Shown piece by piece: positions 25,053 through 33,210 of a stretch of 33,278 nucleotides of DNA. The stretch is taken from contig DXEI01000134.1 of NCBI GenBank assembly GCA_019115045.1, positions 1 to 33,278 on the forward strand. The letters run 5' to 3'. The notes under the pieces are model-generated. The model saw only the letters and a program-made list of their open reading frames with translations, searched no databases and had not been told where the DNA came from. Each line of letters starts with the position of its first letter. Position 1 is the stretch's first letter. The stretch comes from Candidatus Gemmiger excrementipullorum (GTDB lineage: Bacteria; Bacillota; Clostridia; Oscillospirales; Ruminococcaceae). Both the position numbers and the translations under genes were made by a program.

Positions 25053-25921
25053 CCCTTGGTGCCCCCTCTCGATACGCCTTCCATGATCTTGTTGCGGAAC
25101 GCCAGGAACAGTAAGATCAGCGGCACCGAGATGACGACGACCGCCGCCATCATGGCGGGGACGTTCTCGCGCCCGAAGCCGTTTTCGCGGATCTCCTGGA
25201 TGCCGTTGGACACAAGGTAGTACGCCGGGTCGTCGGTGATGAGCCGCGGCCAGACGTAGGAGTTCCAGCACTCGATCAGCTTTAAGATGGTGATGGTGAC
25301 GATGGTGGGCCGGCAGATGGGGATCATGACCTTCCACAGGTATTTGAGGTCGGAGGTACCGTCCACCTTGGCGGCGCGGTAGAGCTCGTCGGGCACCTGC
25401 TCAAAATTCTCCTTGAGCAGGTAGATGTAAAACACCGAGGTGATGGACGGTAAGATCAGCCCGGGGAAGGTGTTGCGCAGGTCCCAGTTGGTGATGGTGA
25501 CAAAGTTGGTGATGACGACGAGCTCGGTGGGGATCATCATCATCGAGAGGAACAGCCCGAACAAAAGATCCTTGCCGGCAAAGCGCAGCCGCGCAAAGGC
25601 GTAGGCCGCCAGCGTGCTGACCACCACCATGACGGCCGTGGTCACGACCGAGAAGATCAGCGTGTTGAGCAGGTAGCCGCCCAGCGGCACGGCGGTAAAG
25701 GCATTGCGGTAGTTTTCCAGCGTGGGCGAAAGGGTAAAGAACACCGGCAGATGCTCGGAGTTATACGCCCCGTAGCTTTTGAGCGAGGTGAGCACCATCC
25801 AGTAAAACGGGAACAGCACCACAACGGCCCAGAAGCTCAAAAACAGGTAGGTCAGCGCTTTGCGCAAATTCTCGCGCCGGCGCAGGGTCTGCTGCTTTTT
25901 TTCGTATTCGCTTGCGTTCAC
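25049..25921 (-). CDS. CUT1 sugar ABC transporter permease (MalG/UgpE type)
   Basis: A 290-residue permease with six predicted helices. The cytoplasmic EAA loop that docks on the ATPase reads ELYRAAKVDGTSDLKYLWKV. The long N-terminal cytoplasmic segment before TM1 and the C-terminal RNKIMEGVSRGGTKG are typical of the MalG-like partner. It starts at a GTG overlapping the stop of the upstream permease gene (GTGA) and ends overlapping the binding-protein start, so the three genes are translationally coupled. Confidence 0.95.
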   Translation of the reverse strand: MNASEYEKKQQTLRRRENLRKALTYLFLSFWAVVVLFPFYWMVLTSLKSYGAYNSEHLPVFFTLSPTLENYRNAFTAVPLGGYLLNTLIFSVVTTAVMVVVSTLAAYAFARLRFAGKDLLFGLFLSMMMIPTELVVITNFVTITNWDLRNTFPGLILPSITSVFYIYLLKENFEQVPDELYRAAKVDGTSDLKYLWKVMIPICRPTIVTITILKLIECWNSYVWPRLITDDPAYYLVSNGIQEIRENGFGRENVPAMMAAVVVISVPLILLFLAFRNKIMEGVSRGGTKG

Positions 25922-26826
25922 AGCGCGGCGCCCCCTTCCCCGCCGTCACGGCGGCGCGTGACGAGCAGATTGATGCAGGTGATGGTGAGCACGATGACGA
26001 ACAGCAAAATGGCCGCCGCCGATGCGTAGGACGGGTAGCCGCCGCTGTCGCCATAGAGCATATCGTACACATAGCCGACGATGGTGTTCATGCCGGCGGC
26101 GTTGAGGTCGGTGCCAAACAGCGCCACCGCGTCGCTGTACGCCTTGAACGCGCCGATGAAGCCGGTAATGACAAGGTAGACGATCATGGGCGAGATCATG
26201 GGCAATGTGATGCGGAAGAAAATGCGCGTGCGGCTGGTGCCGTCCACCCGGGCGGCCTTGTAGTATTCGTCGTTGACCGAGGCCAGCGCGCTGGTGAGCA
26301 CCAGAATTTTAAACGGCAGCACGACCCAGATGGTATAAAAGCAGAGCACGAACATCTTGGCCCAGTGGGGGCCGTTGATGAAGTCGATGGGCCCGGCGCC
26401 AAACCAGCTTAGCATCAGGTTGACCAGGCCGTCGGTATACTCGGTACGCTGGAACAGCACCATGAAGACAAGGCCCACAGCCAGCGTGTTGGTGACGTAG
26501 GGCAGAAAGTAGATGGTCTGGTACAACTGGCGCAGCGGCCGGATGGAGGACAGCGCCGTCGAGATGACGAGCGCCAGCACCGTCGACAGCGGCACCGTGA
26601 TGGCGACGAGCACAAAGGTGTTTTGCACCGCCTGCAAAAAGTAGGGGTCGTGCAAAACGTAGGCATAGTTGTACAGCCCCACGCCCTGGTAAGTCTGCGA
26701 AGCGAAATTGAAGCATTCTTCTACCGAGTAGACGGCCACGTCCAGCAGGGGGTAGACCAAAAACGCCCCCAGCAGCACGATGGACGGCAGCAGGTAGAGC
26801 CATGCCTTTTTGGTATTGCGGTCCAT
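25918..26826 (-). CDS. CUT1 sugar ABC transporter permease (MalF/UgpA type)
   Basis: A 302-residue permease with six predicted helices and the EAA loop EYYKAARVDGTSRTRIFFRI. It has the compact N-terminus (KKAWLYLLPSIVLLGAFLVY) of UgpA-like members, without the large extra domain of enteric MalF. AGGAGG lies eight bases before the ATG; the ATPase gene ends 12 bases upstream. It forms a heterodimer with the following permease. Confidence 0.95.
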   Translation of the reverse strand: MDRNTKKAWLYLLPSIVLLGAFLVYPLLDVAVYSVEECFNFASQTYQGVGLYNYAYVLHDPYFLQAVQNTFVLVAITVPLSTVLALVISTALSSIRPLRQLYQTIYFLPYVTNTLAVGLVFMVLFQRTEYTDGLVNLMLSWFGAGPIDFINGPHWAKMFVLCFYTIWVVLPFKILVLTSALASVNDEYYKAARVDGTSRTRIFFRITLPMISPMIVYLVITGFIGAFKAYSDAVALFGTDLNAAGMNTIVGYVYDMLYGDSGGYPSYASAAAILLFVIVLTITCINLLVTRRRDGGEGGAAL

Positions 26827-26838
26827 GCCGTCGCCTCC

Positions 26839-27951
26839 TTACGCGCCCTGCCCTGCGCCAAAACGCAGGCGCTGCTCACTGCTGCGGTCAAACAGGAAGG
26901 TTTTTTCCGGTCGCAGGGCGAACCGCACGCTGCCCTGCGCACCGTCCACCTCATGCTCCGAGCGCAGGATCACCCGCAGCGTGTCGCCCTGGCAGGCGGG
27001 GTGGGTACAGACGATGCTGGCGTCGCGGCCCAGCACCTCGACGCGGGAAAGCCCGCACGCCACGGGGCCTTCGGGGTCGGGCACAAAACCCTCGGGCCGG
27101 ATGCCGGCCCACACTTCGCCGTCCGGCGCACCGGGCACGGCCAGCGCTTTCTGCCCGGCCAGGTACAGCATGCCACCCTTTACCTCGCCGGCAAAGACAT
27201 TGATGGGCGGCGTGCCCAGGAACTTGGCCACAAACAGGTTGGCCGGGTCGTCGTAGACCTGCTGCGGCGCGCCCTGCTGCATCAACACGCCCTCTTTCAT
27301 GACCACGATGAAGTCCGAGATGCTCATGGCTTCCTCCTGGTCGTGGGTGACGAACAGCGTCGTGATGCCGGTGGTTTTTTGGATCTTGCAGATCTCCTCG
27401 CGCGTTTGCAGACGCAGGCGCGCGTCGAGGTTGGAAAGCGGCTCGTCCAGCAGCAGCACGCGCGGCGTCTTGACCAGCGCGCGGGCGATGGCCACCCGCT
27501 GCTGCTGCCCGCCCGAAAGCTCGCGCGGGCGGCGGTCGAGCAGCTCTTCGATCTGCACAAGCTGCGCGGCCTGCAGCGCTTTTTCCCGCATCTGGGCGCG
27601 GGTGGGGCGCTGGCTGCCTTTGAGGTTTTCGAGCGGGAAAAGGATGTTTTGCAGCACGGTCAGGTGTGGGTAGAGCGCATAGTTTTGGAACACCATGCCG
27701 ACGCCGCGCAGCTCCGGCGGGAGGTCGGTGACGTCCTCCTCCCCAAACAGGATGCGGCCGGCGGTAGGCTTTTCCAGCCCGCAGATCATGTTGAGCGTGG
27801 TGGACTTGCCGCAGCCCGAGGGCCCCAGCAGCCCCACGAGCTTGCCGTCGGGCACGGTAAAGGTCAGGTCCTGCACGGCGGTGACTTCGCCCTTGGCTTT
27901 TTTGCCGCGGGCCGGGAACCGCTTGGTCAGGTTTTGCAGTTGGATGTTCAT
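26839..27951 (-). CDS. Sugar ABC transporter ATPase (MalK/UgpC/MsmX type)
   Basis: A 370-residue ATPase: Walker A GPSGCGKS (43-50), Q-loop Gln89, signature LSGGQ (145-149), Walker B VLLLDE with Glu170, H-loop His203 (VTHDQEEAMS). Residues from about 240 form the C-terminal OB/TOBE regulatory domain, including GIRPEGF. The ORF track reads through into 138 upstream codons; the ATG at 27951 lies nine bases after GGGGAG and begins with the conserved strand, while the alternative ATG three codons earlier would abut the ribosome binding site. It is the first gene of the importer operon. Confidence 0.95.
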   Translation of the reverse strand: MNIQLQNLTKRFPARGKKAKGEVTAVQDLTFTVPDGKLVGLLGPSGCGKSTTLNMICGLEKPTAGRILFGEEDVTDLPPELRGVGMVFQNYALYPHLTVLQNILFPLENLKGSQRPTRAQMREKALQAAQLVQIEELLDRRPRELSGGQQQRVAIARALVKTPRVLLLDEPLSNLDARLRLQTREEICKIQKTTGITTLFVTHDQEEAMSISDFIVVMKEGVLMQQGAPQQVYDDPANLFVAKFLGTPPINVFAGEVKGGMLYLAGQKALAVPGAPDGEVWAGIRPEGFVPDPEGPVACGLSRVEVLGRDASIVCTHPACQGDTLRVILRSEHEVDGAQGSVRFALRPEKTFLFDRSSEQRLRFGAGQGA

Positions 27952-27988
27952 GGGCGGCATCTCCCCTGTTTTTACAGTATACATGCTT

Positions 27989-28017
27989 ATTATACAGGCA
28001 TTGGCGCGCCGCCACAA
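27989..28017 (-). promoter_or_regulatory. Promoter of the sugar-importer operon
   Basis: Minus strand: TTGTGG, 17-base spacer, TATAAT, about 38 bases before the ATG at 27951. No catabolite-response element is obvious. Confidence 0.65.
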
Positions 28018-28066
28018 GCCTTTGCGGCGCAGAAATGCCGCCGTAAGCCAAAAACGCGCCCGCCCC

Positions 28067-28095
28067 GCAGCGTGTCGAGAAACTCGACACGCTGC
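28067..28095. repeat. Perfect hairpin between divergent promoters, 13-bp arms
   Basis: GCAGCGTGTCGAG-aaa-CTCGACACGCTGC. It sits between the importer promoter and the lipoprotein promoter, about 50 bases from each. There is no T-tract on either side, so it could be an operator or a mobile repeat rather than a terminator. Confidence 0.65.
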
Positions 28096-28146
28096 AAAGG
28101 GGGCAGACTGCCAATTTCTGCGCCCGTTTTTTGGGCAGTTTGCCCC

Positions 28147-28176
28147 TTGCCGCCCTGCGGGCCGCCGCGGTACACT
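28147..28176 (+). promoter_or_regulatory. Possible promoter of the PEPT-repeat lipoprotein gene
   Basis: TTGCCG, 18-base spacer, TACACT, about 60 bases before the ATG. Moderate match only. Confidence 0.4.
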
Positions 28177-28235
28177 GTTTGGTAAGGGGCGGGCCGCATG
28201 GCCCCGCCCGCGATGTGCAAACAAAGGAGGACGCG

Positions 28236-28964
28236 ATGAAACACCCATTTGCCCTGGCGCTGGCCGCCGCCCTGCTGGCCGCGCTGCTGGCCGGCTGCAG
28301 CGGCGCGCCGCAAAGCGCTGCACCCGAACCGGAGGAGGCTTCCTCTGCCGCAGAGGAAACCGCACCGGAACCGACCCCGGAGCCCACGCCGGAGCCCACC
28401 CCGGAACCCACGCCGGAGCCGGAATACACCCCCGGTGAGCGCACCGAGACCGGCTACACCAACGCCGCGCTGGGCTTACAGTTTACGCTGCCCGCCAACA
28501 TGGTGATGGCCAGCGACGAAGAGATCGACGCCCTGATGGCCGCCGGGGCCGAAGCCATGTACGAGGACCCCGAGACCGGCGAACAGATGCTGGACTACGC
28601 GCAGCTGACGACGGTGTATGAGATGGTGGCCGTGGACGTGACCAACGGCAGCAACGTCGTGATCATCTGCGAGAAACTGCCGCTGGAAGCCATGACGGAA
28701 GAACAGTACATCGAAGCGCTCCGCGCGCAGATGGCGCAGACCACCGTGGAGGCCGACCTGGGCGAGCCGGAACCCGCCGCCTTAGGCGGCGTGGACTTTA
28801 CGGCGCTGAACTACACCGTCGCTTCCAACGGGGTGGAGACCGGCCAGACGATGCTGGTGCACAAACAGGGCGGCCGTATGTACGCCATCGCCATCAGCTA
28901 CCAGCTGCCCGAACAGCGCGACGCCATCCTGGAGGCGTTCAGCGCCCTGCCCGCCGAGGTCTGA
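28236..28964 (+). CDS. Lipoprotein with PEPT-repeat linker, function unknown
   Basis: A 242-residue lipoprotein: signal peptide and lipobox LLAGC (Cys21), a Glu/Ala/Ser stretch, then a Pro-Glu-Pro-Thr repeat (about residues 45-64) acting as a stiff spacer through the cell wall. The globular part (about 75-242) begins YTNAALGLQFTLPANM and ends AIAISYQLPEQRDAILEAF, a pattern like small secreted beta-rich domains of the PsbP/DcrB kind; that resemblance is weak. AAAGGAGG precedes the ATG at 28236; the ORF track's earlier start is not supported. Single-gene unit. Confidence 0.85.
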   Translation: MKHPFALALAAALLAALLAGCSGAPQSAAPEPEEASSAAEETAPEPTPEPTPEPTPEPTPEPEYTPGERTETGYTNAALGLQFTLPANMVMASDEEIDALMAAGAEAMYEDPETGEQMLDYAQLTTVYEMVAVDVTNGSNVVIICEKLPLEAMTEEQYIEALRAQMAQTTVEADLGEPEPAALGGVDFTALNYTVASNGVETGQTMLVHKQGGRMYAIAISYQLPEQRDAILEAFSALPAEV

Positions 28965-28988
28965 CCCCCGGCCCCACTATAGCAAACG

Positions 28989-29027
28989 CCCGCCCCGCCG
29001 GCATCGTAAAGATGCCGGCGGGGCGGG
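28989..29027. terminator. Terminator between convergent lipoprotein and aminotransferase genes
   Basis: CCCGCCCCGCCGGCATC-gtaaa-GATGCCGGCGGGGCGGG, a perfect 17-base-pair stem, followed on the plus strand by TCTTGTTGGG and on the minus strand by GTTTGCT. The weak T-runs make it likely but not textbook. Confidence 0.75.
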
Positions 29028-29053
29028 TCTTGTTGGGCGGGTTTGGGCGGCGC

Positions 29054-30292
29054 TCAGCCGCGGTCGGCCCAAAACGGGCCGTTGAAGACATAGGTGTCCA
29101 GGCGGCGCAGCGCCTCCTGCACGCGGGAAAGCGGCAGCGCCAGGTTCATGCGGATGGCGCAGGGGCCGTGGAACATCCGCCCGTCCTGCCAGGCGACGCC
29201 GACGTCCCACCCGGCGTGCAGCACCTCGTCCAGGGTGCGGCCGTGCTGCGCGCACCAGCGCGTGCAGTCCAAAAACAGCATGTAGGTGCCCTGGGGCTTG
29301 GCAACGTCGACGCCGTCGAAATGCGCGGCGATGTACGCGCACGCCGTATTGACATTTTCGCTGAGCACCGCGCACAATTCGTCCACCCAGCGGTAGCCCG
29401 CCGGCTGGTACGCGCCGAGCAGCGCGTGCATCGAGAGGACGTTCATCTCGTTATAATGCGGTTTGCTGCCCTTGGCGCGCACGCGGTCGCGCAGCGCGGC
29501 GTCGTAGATGATATGGTAGCTGCCCACCAGCCCTGCGAGGTTGAAGGTCTTGCTGGGAGCGTACAGCGCCACGGTGCGGCGGCGCGCGTCGGCGCTGACG
29601 CTCTGCGTGGGGATGTGCCGGTGGCCGTTGAGCAGGATGTCGGACCAGATCTCGTCCGAGATGACCAGGCAGTCGTTGGCGCGGTACACCTCCATCGCCT
29701 GTTCCAGCTCCCACCGCTCCCACACGCGGCCGCAGGGGTTGTGGGGCGAGCAGAAGACCGCCACATGGATGTGGTGTTGCTTGAGCTTGGCGTCCATGTC
29801 GGCAAAGTCCATGCGCCAGACGCCGGCGTCGTCCCGCTGCAGCGGCGAGTGCACGATGCGGTAGCCGTTATTTTGCAGCGAACTCGTGAACCCGATGTAG
29901 GTGGGGCTGTGCAGCAGCACGGCGTCGCCGGGCGCGGCAAAGGCCGTCAGCGCCGAGACCACGCCCCCCAGCACGCCGTTTTCGTAGCCGATGCAGTCCC
30001 GCGTGAGCAGGGCCGGGTCGGCGCCGTTGCGGCGCACCTGCCATTGCCGGATGGCCTCATAGTAGGCGTCGGGCGGCGAAAAATAGCCGAACAGCGGGTG
30101 CTGCGCGCGCTCGATGAGCGCCTGCGGCACCGTGGGCACCGTGGCAAAGTTCATATCGGCCACCCACATGGGGATGGCGTCAAACCCGGGTTTGGGCGCG
30201 GCGGGGGCAAACCCGCCGGGCTGGCCCAGCGCGTCGACGGCCAGGGCGTCCCGGCCGCGGCGGTCGATCAGGGTGGTAAAATCAAATTCCAT
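29054..30292 (-). CDS. patB: PLP-dependent cystathionine beta-lyase, PatB/MalY type
   Basis: A 412-residue fold-type I PLP enzyme. PMWVADMNF (41-49) is the hallmark N-terminal motif of the MalY/PatB group; CSPHNPCGRVW (181-191) and ISDEIWSDI precede the PLP lysine Lys248 in YAPSKTFNLAG. MFHGPCAIRMNLALP holds the carboxylate-binding Arg. The family splits C-S bonds in cystathionine or cysteine conjugates, giving a thiol, pyruvate and ammonia. The ORF track extends 62 codons too far; the ATG at 30292 lies just before FDFTTLIDRRG. The ribosome binding site (AAAGGA) is about twelve bases away, which is rather distant. It is monocistronic with its own promoter. Confidence 0.93.
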   Translation of the reverse strand: MEFDFTTLIDRRGRDALAVDALGQPGGFAPAAPKPGFDAIPMWVADMNFATVPTVPQALIERAQHPLFGYFSPPDAYYEAIRQWQVRRNGADPALLTRDCIGYENGVLGGVVSALTAFAAPGDAVLLHSPTYIGFTSSLQNNGYRIVHSPLQRDDAGVWRMDFADMDAKLKQHHIHVAVFCSPHNPCGRVWERWELEQAMEVYRANDCLVISDEIWSDILLNGHRHIPTQSVSADARRRTVALYAPSKTFNLAGLVGSYHIIYDAALRDRVRAKGSKPHYNEMNVLSMHALLGAYQPAGYRWVDELCAVLSENVNTACAYIAAHFDGVDVAKPQGTYMLFLDCTRWCAQHGRTLDEVLHAGWDVGVAWQDGRMFHGPCAIRMNLALPLSRVQEALRRLDTYVFNGPFWADRG

Positions 30293-30358
30293 AGCGTTGT
30301 GCAGTCCTTTCCGGCGGGGCATGCCTGTGGCGCGCCGCTGCGCTTTTGGTACAGCCCC

Positions 30359-30367
30359 ATTATACCA
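30359..30367 (-). promoter_or_regulatory. Extended -10 promoter of the PatB-type gene
   Basis: Minus strand TGGTATAAT, a perfect -10 with the TGn extension, about 65 bases before the ATG. The -35 (TACCGC) is poor. Confidence 0.7.
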
Positions 30368-30408
30368 CACCGCGACGCGCCGCGGTAGGCCCCCGATACG
30401 CCGCGAGA

Positions 30409-30430
30409 CGGCCGACCCGAAGGTCGGCCG
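30409..30430 (-). terminator. Hairpin after the cupin gene, probable operon end
   Basis: Minus strand: CGGCCGACC-ttcg-GGTCGGCCG. The stem closes on a C(UUCG)G tetraloop, which is very stable, but no U-run follows. It begins 26 bases after the cupin stop. Confidence 0.55.
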
Positions 30431-30455
30431 CCTCGTCTGCCTTGTTGGGGAGGAT

Positions 30456-30821
30456 TCAGGCGTCTGCGCGTTTGTCATACAGGATCAGGGCGATCATCTC
30501 GACCGGCTCATTGCCGACGGCCTCGATGCCGTGGCCCTGGCCCGCGCCGGTAAACGTCACGTCGCCGGCCGTCACGGTGCGCACCGTGCCGTTGTCGTTG
30601 AAGCGCGCCGTGCCGCTGAGGATGTAGTAGGTCTCGGACTCATGCTCATGCACATGGTAGCCGATGGCCGACCCCGGGAACACCGTCGTGTGCCCGAACA
30701 CGCGGCCGGCCTCATACATTTCCTCCGGCCCGTTGAGCAGGCTGCGCACCAGGATCTCCCCCTTGCCATGGAAGGGGCTGGGTTTGCGGTCATAGATCTT
30801 TTCTTCGCAGCTGCGAACCAT
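30456..30821 (-). CDS. Small single-domain cupin
   Basis: A 121-residue single cupin. Motif 1 is GYHVHEHESETYYILSG, with metal-ligand candidates His56, His58 and Glu63. Motif 2 is GDVTFTGAGQGHGIEAVG with His97, lacking the usual proline. The ORF track starts at an ATG two codons earlier, but AGGAGG is only two bases from that one and eight from the ATG at 30821, so I prefer the latter. It is the last gene after the lyase gene, 42 bases from its stop. Small cupins of this kind are often sugar or oxo-acid isomerases, or ligand sensors; the role here is unknown. Confidence 0.88.
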   Translation of the reverse strand: MVRSCEEKIYDRKPSPFHGKGEILVRSLLNGPEEMYEAGRVFGHTTVFPGSAIGYHVHEHESETYYILSGTARFNDNGTVRTVTAGDVTFTGAGQGHGIEAVGNEPVEMIALILYDKRADA

Positions 30822-30863
30822 CCGCATCTCCTCCTTTCCTGCGTACTGTGCGGGTACGGCGCA

Positions 30864-31832
30864 TCAGACGTTATGCTTTTTGGCCATGTCGTTGAAATCG
30901 TTCTCGATGCCGATGTAGTAGTTCAGGCCCATATCGATCCACTGGTCCATCTCGACCTTGGGCATGCCGCCCATGTCGTGCTCGTCGTGGAACACCGTGT
31001 TGCGGGCGGCCAGCGTCTCTTTGCCGTAGACGTACATGCCGTACATCGACGCTTTTTCAAACACATGGCAGGTGACGTAGTTGAAGCCGTAGGGGATGAC
31101 GTCGTTGAGGTCGATGTCGGGCTTGCCGTTCTTGCTCATGACGTCGGGCCACATCTTCCAGCCGGGGACCGCCTCGCTGACTTTCTTGGCTTCCTCGATG
31201 GTCTTGAGGCCGATGATCAGCGTCATGACGTCGACGCCCATCTCTTTGGCCATCGCTTCGGCCGCCTGGCAGCGGGCGATGGCCTCGTCCAGGCCGTATT
31301 CCAGCTTGCACTCGGTGCGGGCGATGACCAGGAAATCGGTGCCCTTGGCGGCTTCCAGGCTGGCGGCCACCTTGGCCAGCCAGTTCTCGCGCGAGACGAC
31401 CTCGTGCTTGATGTCGCCGTCCTTGTAGCCGCTCATCATCTGGAAGCCCCAGCGGTTCCAGCAGCGGATGCCGGTGGTGTCGTCGATGGTGCAGCCCTTG
31501 GCGCCGGCGTTGATGAGCCGCTTGACCAGCCGCCAGGCGGCCAGCGGCGTCTCGCCAAAGCCGTCGTCGGCGTCGACGATGACCGGCAGCGAGGAATAGT
31601 TGCAGATGCGCTCGGTGCACTGGACAAGGTCGTCGGCCGTGATCAGGCCGATGTCGGGCAGGCCGGCCACGCTCTCGGCCAGCTGGCCGCCGCTGAGCAT
31701 GACGGCTTTATAGCCGCACAGCTCGGCCGCGCGGGTGGTGCGGCAGTCCCACACGCAGGGGGCAAAGATCTGCTCCTGCTGGACGAGGTCTTTGAAGGAC
31801 GGGGTCGGTTTTTTGGTGTATTCGGGGCGCAT
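30864..31832 (-). CDS. ICL/PEP-mutase superfamily lyase
   Basis: A 322-residue TIM-barrel enzyme of the isocitrate lyase/PEP mutase superfamily. Metal-binding acidic residues are in VDADDGFGE (Asp87, Asp89, Asp90); a further acidic pair is in CTIDDTTG (Asp117, Asp118); IARTEC is the usual strand-end motif. Members include methylisocitrate lyase, 2,3-dimethylmalate lyase, oxaloacetate hydrolase and phosphonopyruvate enzymes. The canonical lyase loop (KKCGH) is not seen; at about that place the sequence reads GIRCWNRWG, leaving Cys124 as a candidate. I would call it a carboxylate C-C lyase of unknown substrate. It lies 64 bases after the GntP permease gene. Confidence 0.88.
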   Translation of the reverse strand: MRPEYTKKPTPSFKDLVQQEQIFAPCVWDCRTTRAAELCGYKAVMLSGGQLAESVAGLPDIGLITADDLVQCTERICNYSSLPVIVDADDGFGETPLAAWRLVKRLINAGAKGCTIDDTTGIRCWNRWGFQMMSGYKDGDIKHEVVSRENWLAKVAASLEAAKGTDFLVIARTECKLEYGLDEAIARCQAAEAMAKEMGVDVMTLIIGLKTIEEAKKVSEAVPGWKMWPDVMSKNGKPDIDLNDVIPYGFNYVTCHVFEKASMYGMYVYGKETLAARNTVFHDEHDMGGMPKVEMDQWIDMGLNYYIGIENDFNDMAKKHNV

Positions 31833-31896
31833 AAAAATACCTGCCTTTCTGTTGGGTGTTGTTTGGTAAGGTAAGGGGGCCGTGTGCCGCGCGGGC

Positions 31897-33210
31897 TCAG
31901 GCCGCGATGGGGTACAGGATGTTGCCCATGATGACGCTCAGGGCCAGGGCCATCAGCGTGATGACGACGGTGACGACGAACAGGTGCTTGTAGCCGTCCT
32001 TGTAGGAGACGCCACAGATCTGCAGCACCGCCACGATGCCGCCGCTGTGGGGCAGGCTGTCGAGGCCGACCGACGCGATGACGCCGACACGGTGCAGGAT
32101 GGCGGGGTCGACGCCCATGGCCATAAAGGGTTCTGCCAGCACCGACAGCGTGGTGGCCAGGCCGCCCATGCCGGAGGCGTTGAGGCCGCACAGCAGCGTG
32201 GTGGCAACGCCAAAGATGATGAGCGGGTTGAACCCGGCCGTGCTGAAGTTGAGGATGGCGTCGACGATGCGGTCAAAGCCGGGGGCCGCCTTGATGACGG
32301 AACCGATGGCCACGATGGCCGAGGCGTTGACGGTGACCTGGGCCGCGCCGGAGACCGACTCCGTCAGCAGGGGCAGCACGCCGTGGACGTTTTTGTAGCA
32401 CAGGATCATACACAGCACGATGCCGGACAGCAGCGCGACCGAGATGTCCTGCTTGAGGACGTTGAGCACCACCGCCACGCAGATGATGGGCAGCACCGCC
32501 AGGATCACGTTGGGCAGCTTGCCCTCCTTCTCCAGCTGGTCGGCCTGGTCCAGCACCTTGTTGGTGTTCTCGTCGGCCTCAAACGTGTAGCCGTTGTTCT
32601 GGGCTTTTTTGACCTCCCACATCAGGTAGAGCAGGATGAGCACCAGCGTGAAGATGCCGCAGACGATACCGACGACGGGCGCCGCCATGGCGTCGGTGGG
32701 CAGGTAGGAGGACGGGATGATGTTTTGCACCTGCGGGTTGCCGGGCAGCATGGTGACCCAGGTAAAGATACCGGCGCCGATGGTGGCGGGCATCAGGTAG
32801 CGGGGCATGTTGGCCTGCTTAAAGACCGCCAGCGTGATGGGATACAGCGCGAAGCAGGAGACGAAGGACGAAACGCCGCCGTACGTCAGCAGGCCGCCGG
32901 CGATGACGATGGCCGGGATGGCGAACCGCGTGCCCACCCTGCCGATGATAAAGGAGGCGATGGAGCGCGCCGCACCGGTGATGTCCATGACTTTGGAGAG
33001 GATGGTGCCCAGCAGCAGCATCAGGAAGGAAGACTGCACAAAGCCGGCAAAGCCGGTCATGTAGTCGCCCACGACGGTGTCCACCACCGGCATGCCGCTG
33101 AACAGCGCCACAAAGATCACGCTGACCAGCGCCGCATACACGACGGGAACTTTTTTCAGCGTCAGGACCAGCAGCAGCGCCAGCCCCAACAGAATGACGA
33201 TCATATCCAT
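31897..33210 (-). CDS. GntP-family carboxylate/proton symporter
   Basis: A 437-residue membrane protein with about 12 helices. The GntP family pattern shows as a SSFLMLLLGTILSKVMDITG block, GGLLTYGGVSSFVSCFALYP and, near the end, VGVIASVGLDSLPHSGGI. A polar loop (about 200-230, EADENTNKVLDQADQLEKEG) splits the two halves. Known members take up gluconate, other sugar acids or hydroxy acids. A GGGGGA site lies about twelve bases before the ATG. It is the first gene of the operon with the lyase and cupin, so it probably imports the lyase substrate. The promoter must lie within the last 68 bases or beyond the window. Confidence 0.88.
   Translation of the reverse strand: MDMIVILLGLALLLVLTLKKVPVVYAALVSVIFVALFSGMPVVDTVVGDYMTGFAGFVQSSFLMLLLGTILSKVMDITGAARSIASFIIGRVGTRFAIPAIVIAGGLLTYGGVSSFVSCFALYPITLAVFKQANMPRYLMPATIGAGIFTWVTMLPGNPQVQNIIPSSYLPTDAMAAPVVGIVCGIFTLVLILLYLMWEVKKAQNNGYTFEADENTNKVLDQADQLEKEGKLPNVILAVLPIICVAVVLNVLKQDISVALLSGIVLCMILCYKNVHGVLPLLTESVSGAAQVTVNASAIVAIGSVIKAAPGFDRIVDAILNFSTAGFNPLIIFGVATTLLCGLNASGMGGLATTLSVLAEPFMAMGVDPAILHRVGVIASVGLDSLPHSGGIVAVLQICGVSYKDGYKHLFVVTVVITLMALALSVIMGNILYPIAA

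Noticed and set aside
23169-25220. 683-codon plus-strand ORF opposite the sugar-binding protein
   Set aside because: Antisense shadow; the minus-strand frame has a signal peptide, family motifs and coupled neighbours.
27952-28365. 138-codon N-terminal extension of the ABC ATPase
   Set aside because: It crosses the operon promoter and a perfect hairpin, and the family begins at the ATG at 27951.
28367-28430. Repeated CCGGAGCCCACG-like units, considered as a CRISPR or tandem DNA repeat
   Set aside because: They are in-frame codons for the PEPT linker of a lipoprotein, with no spacers.
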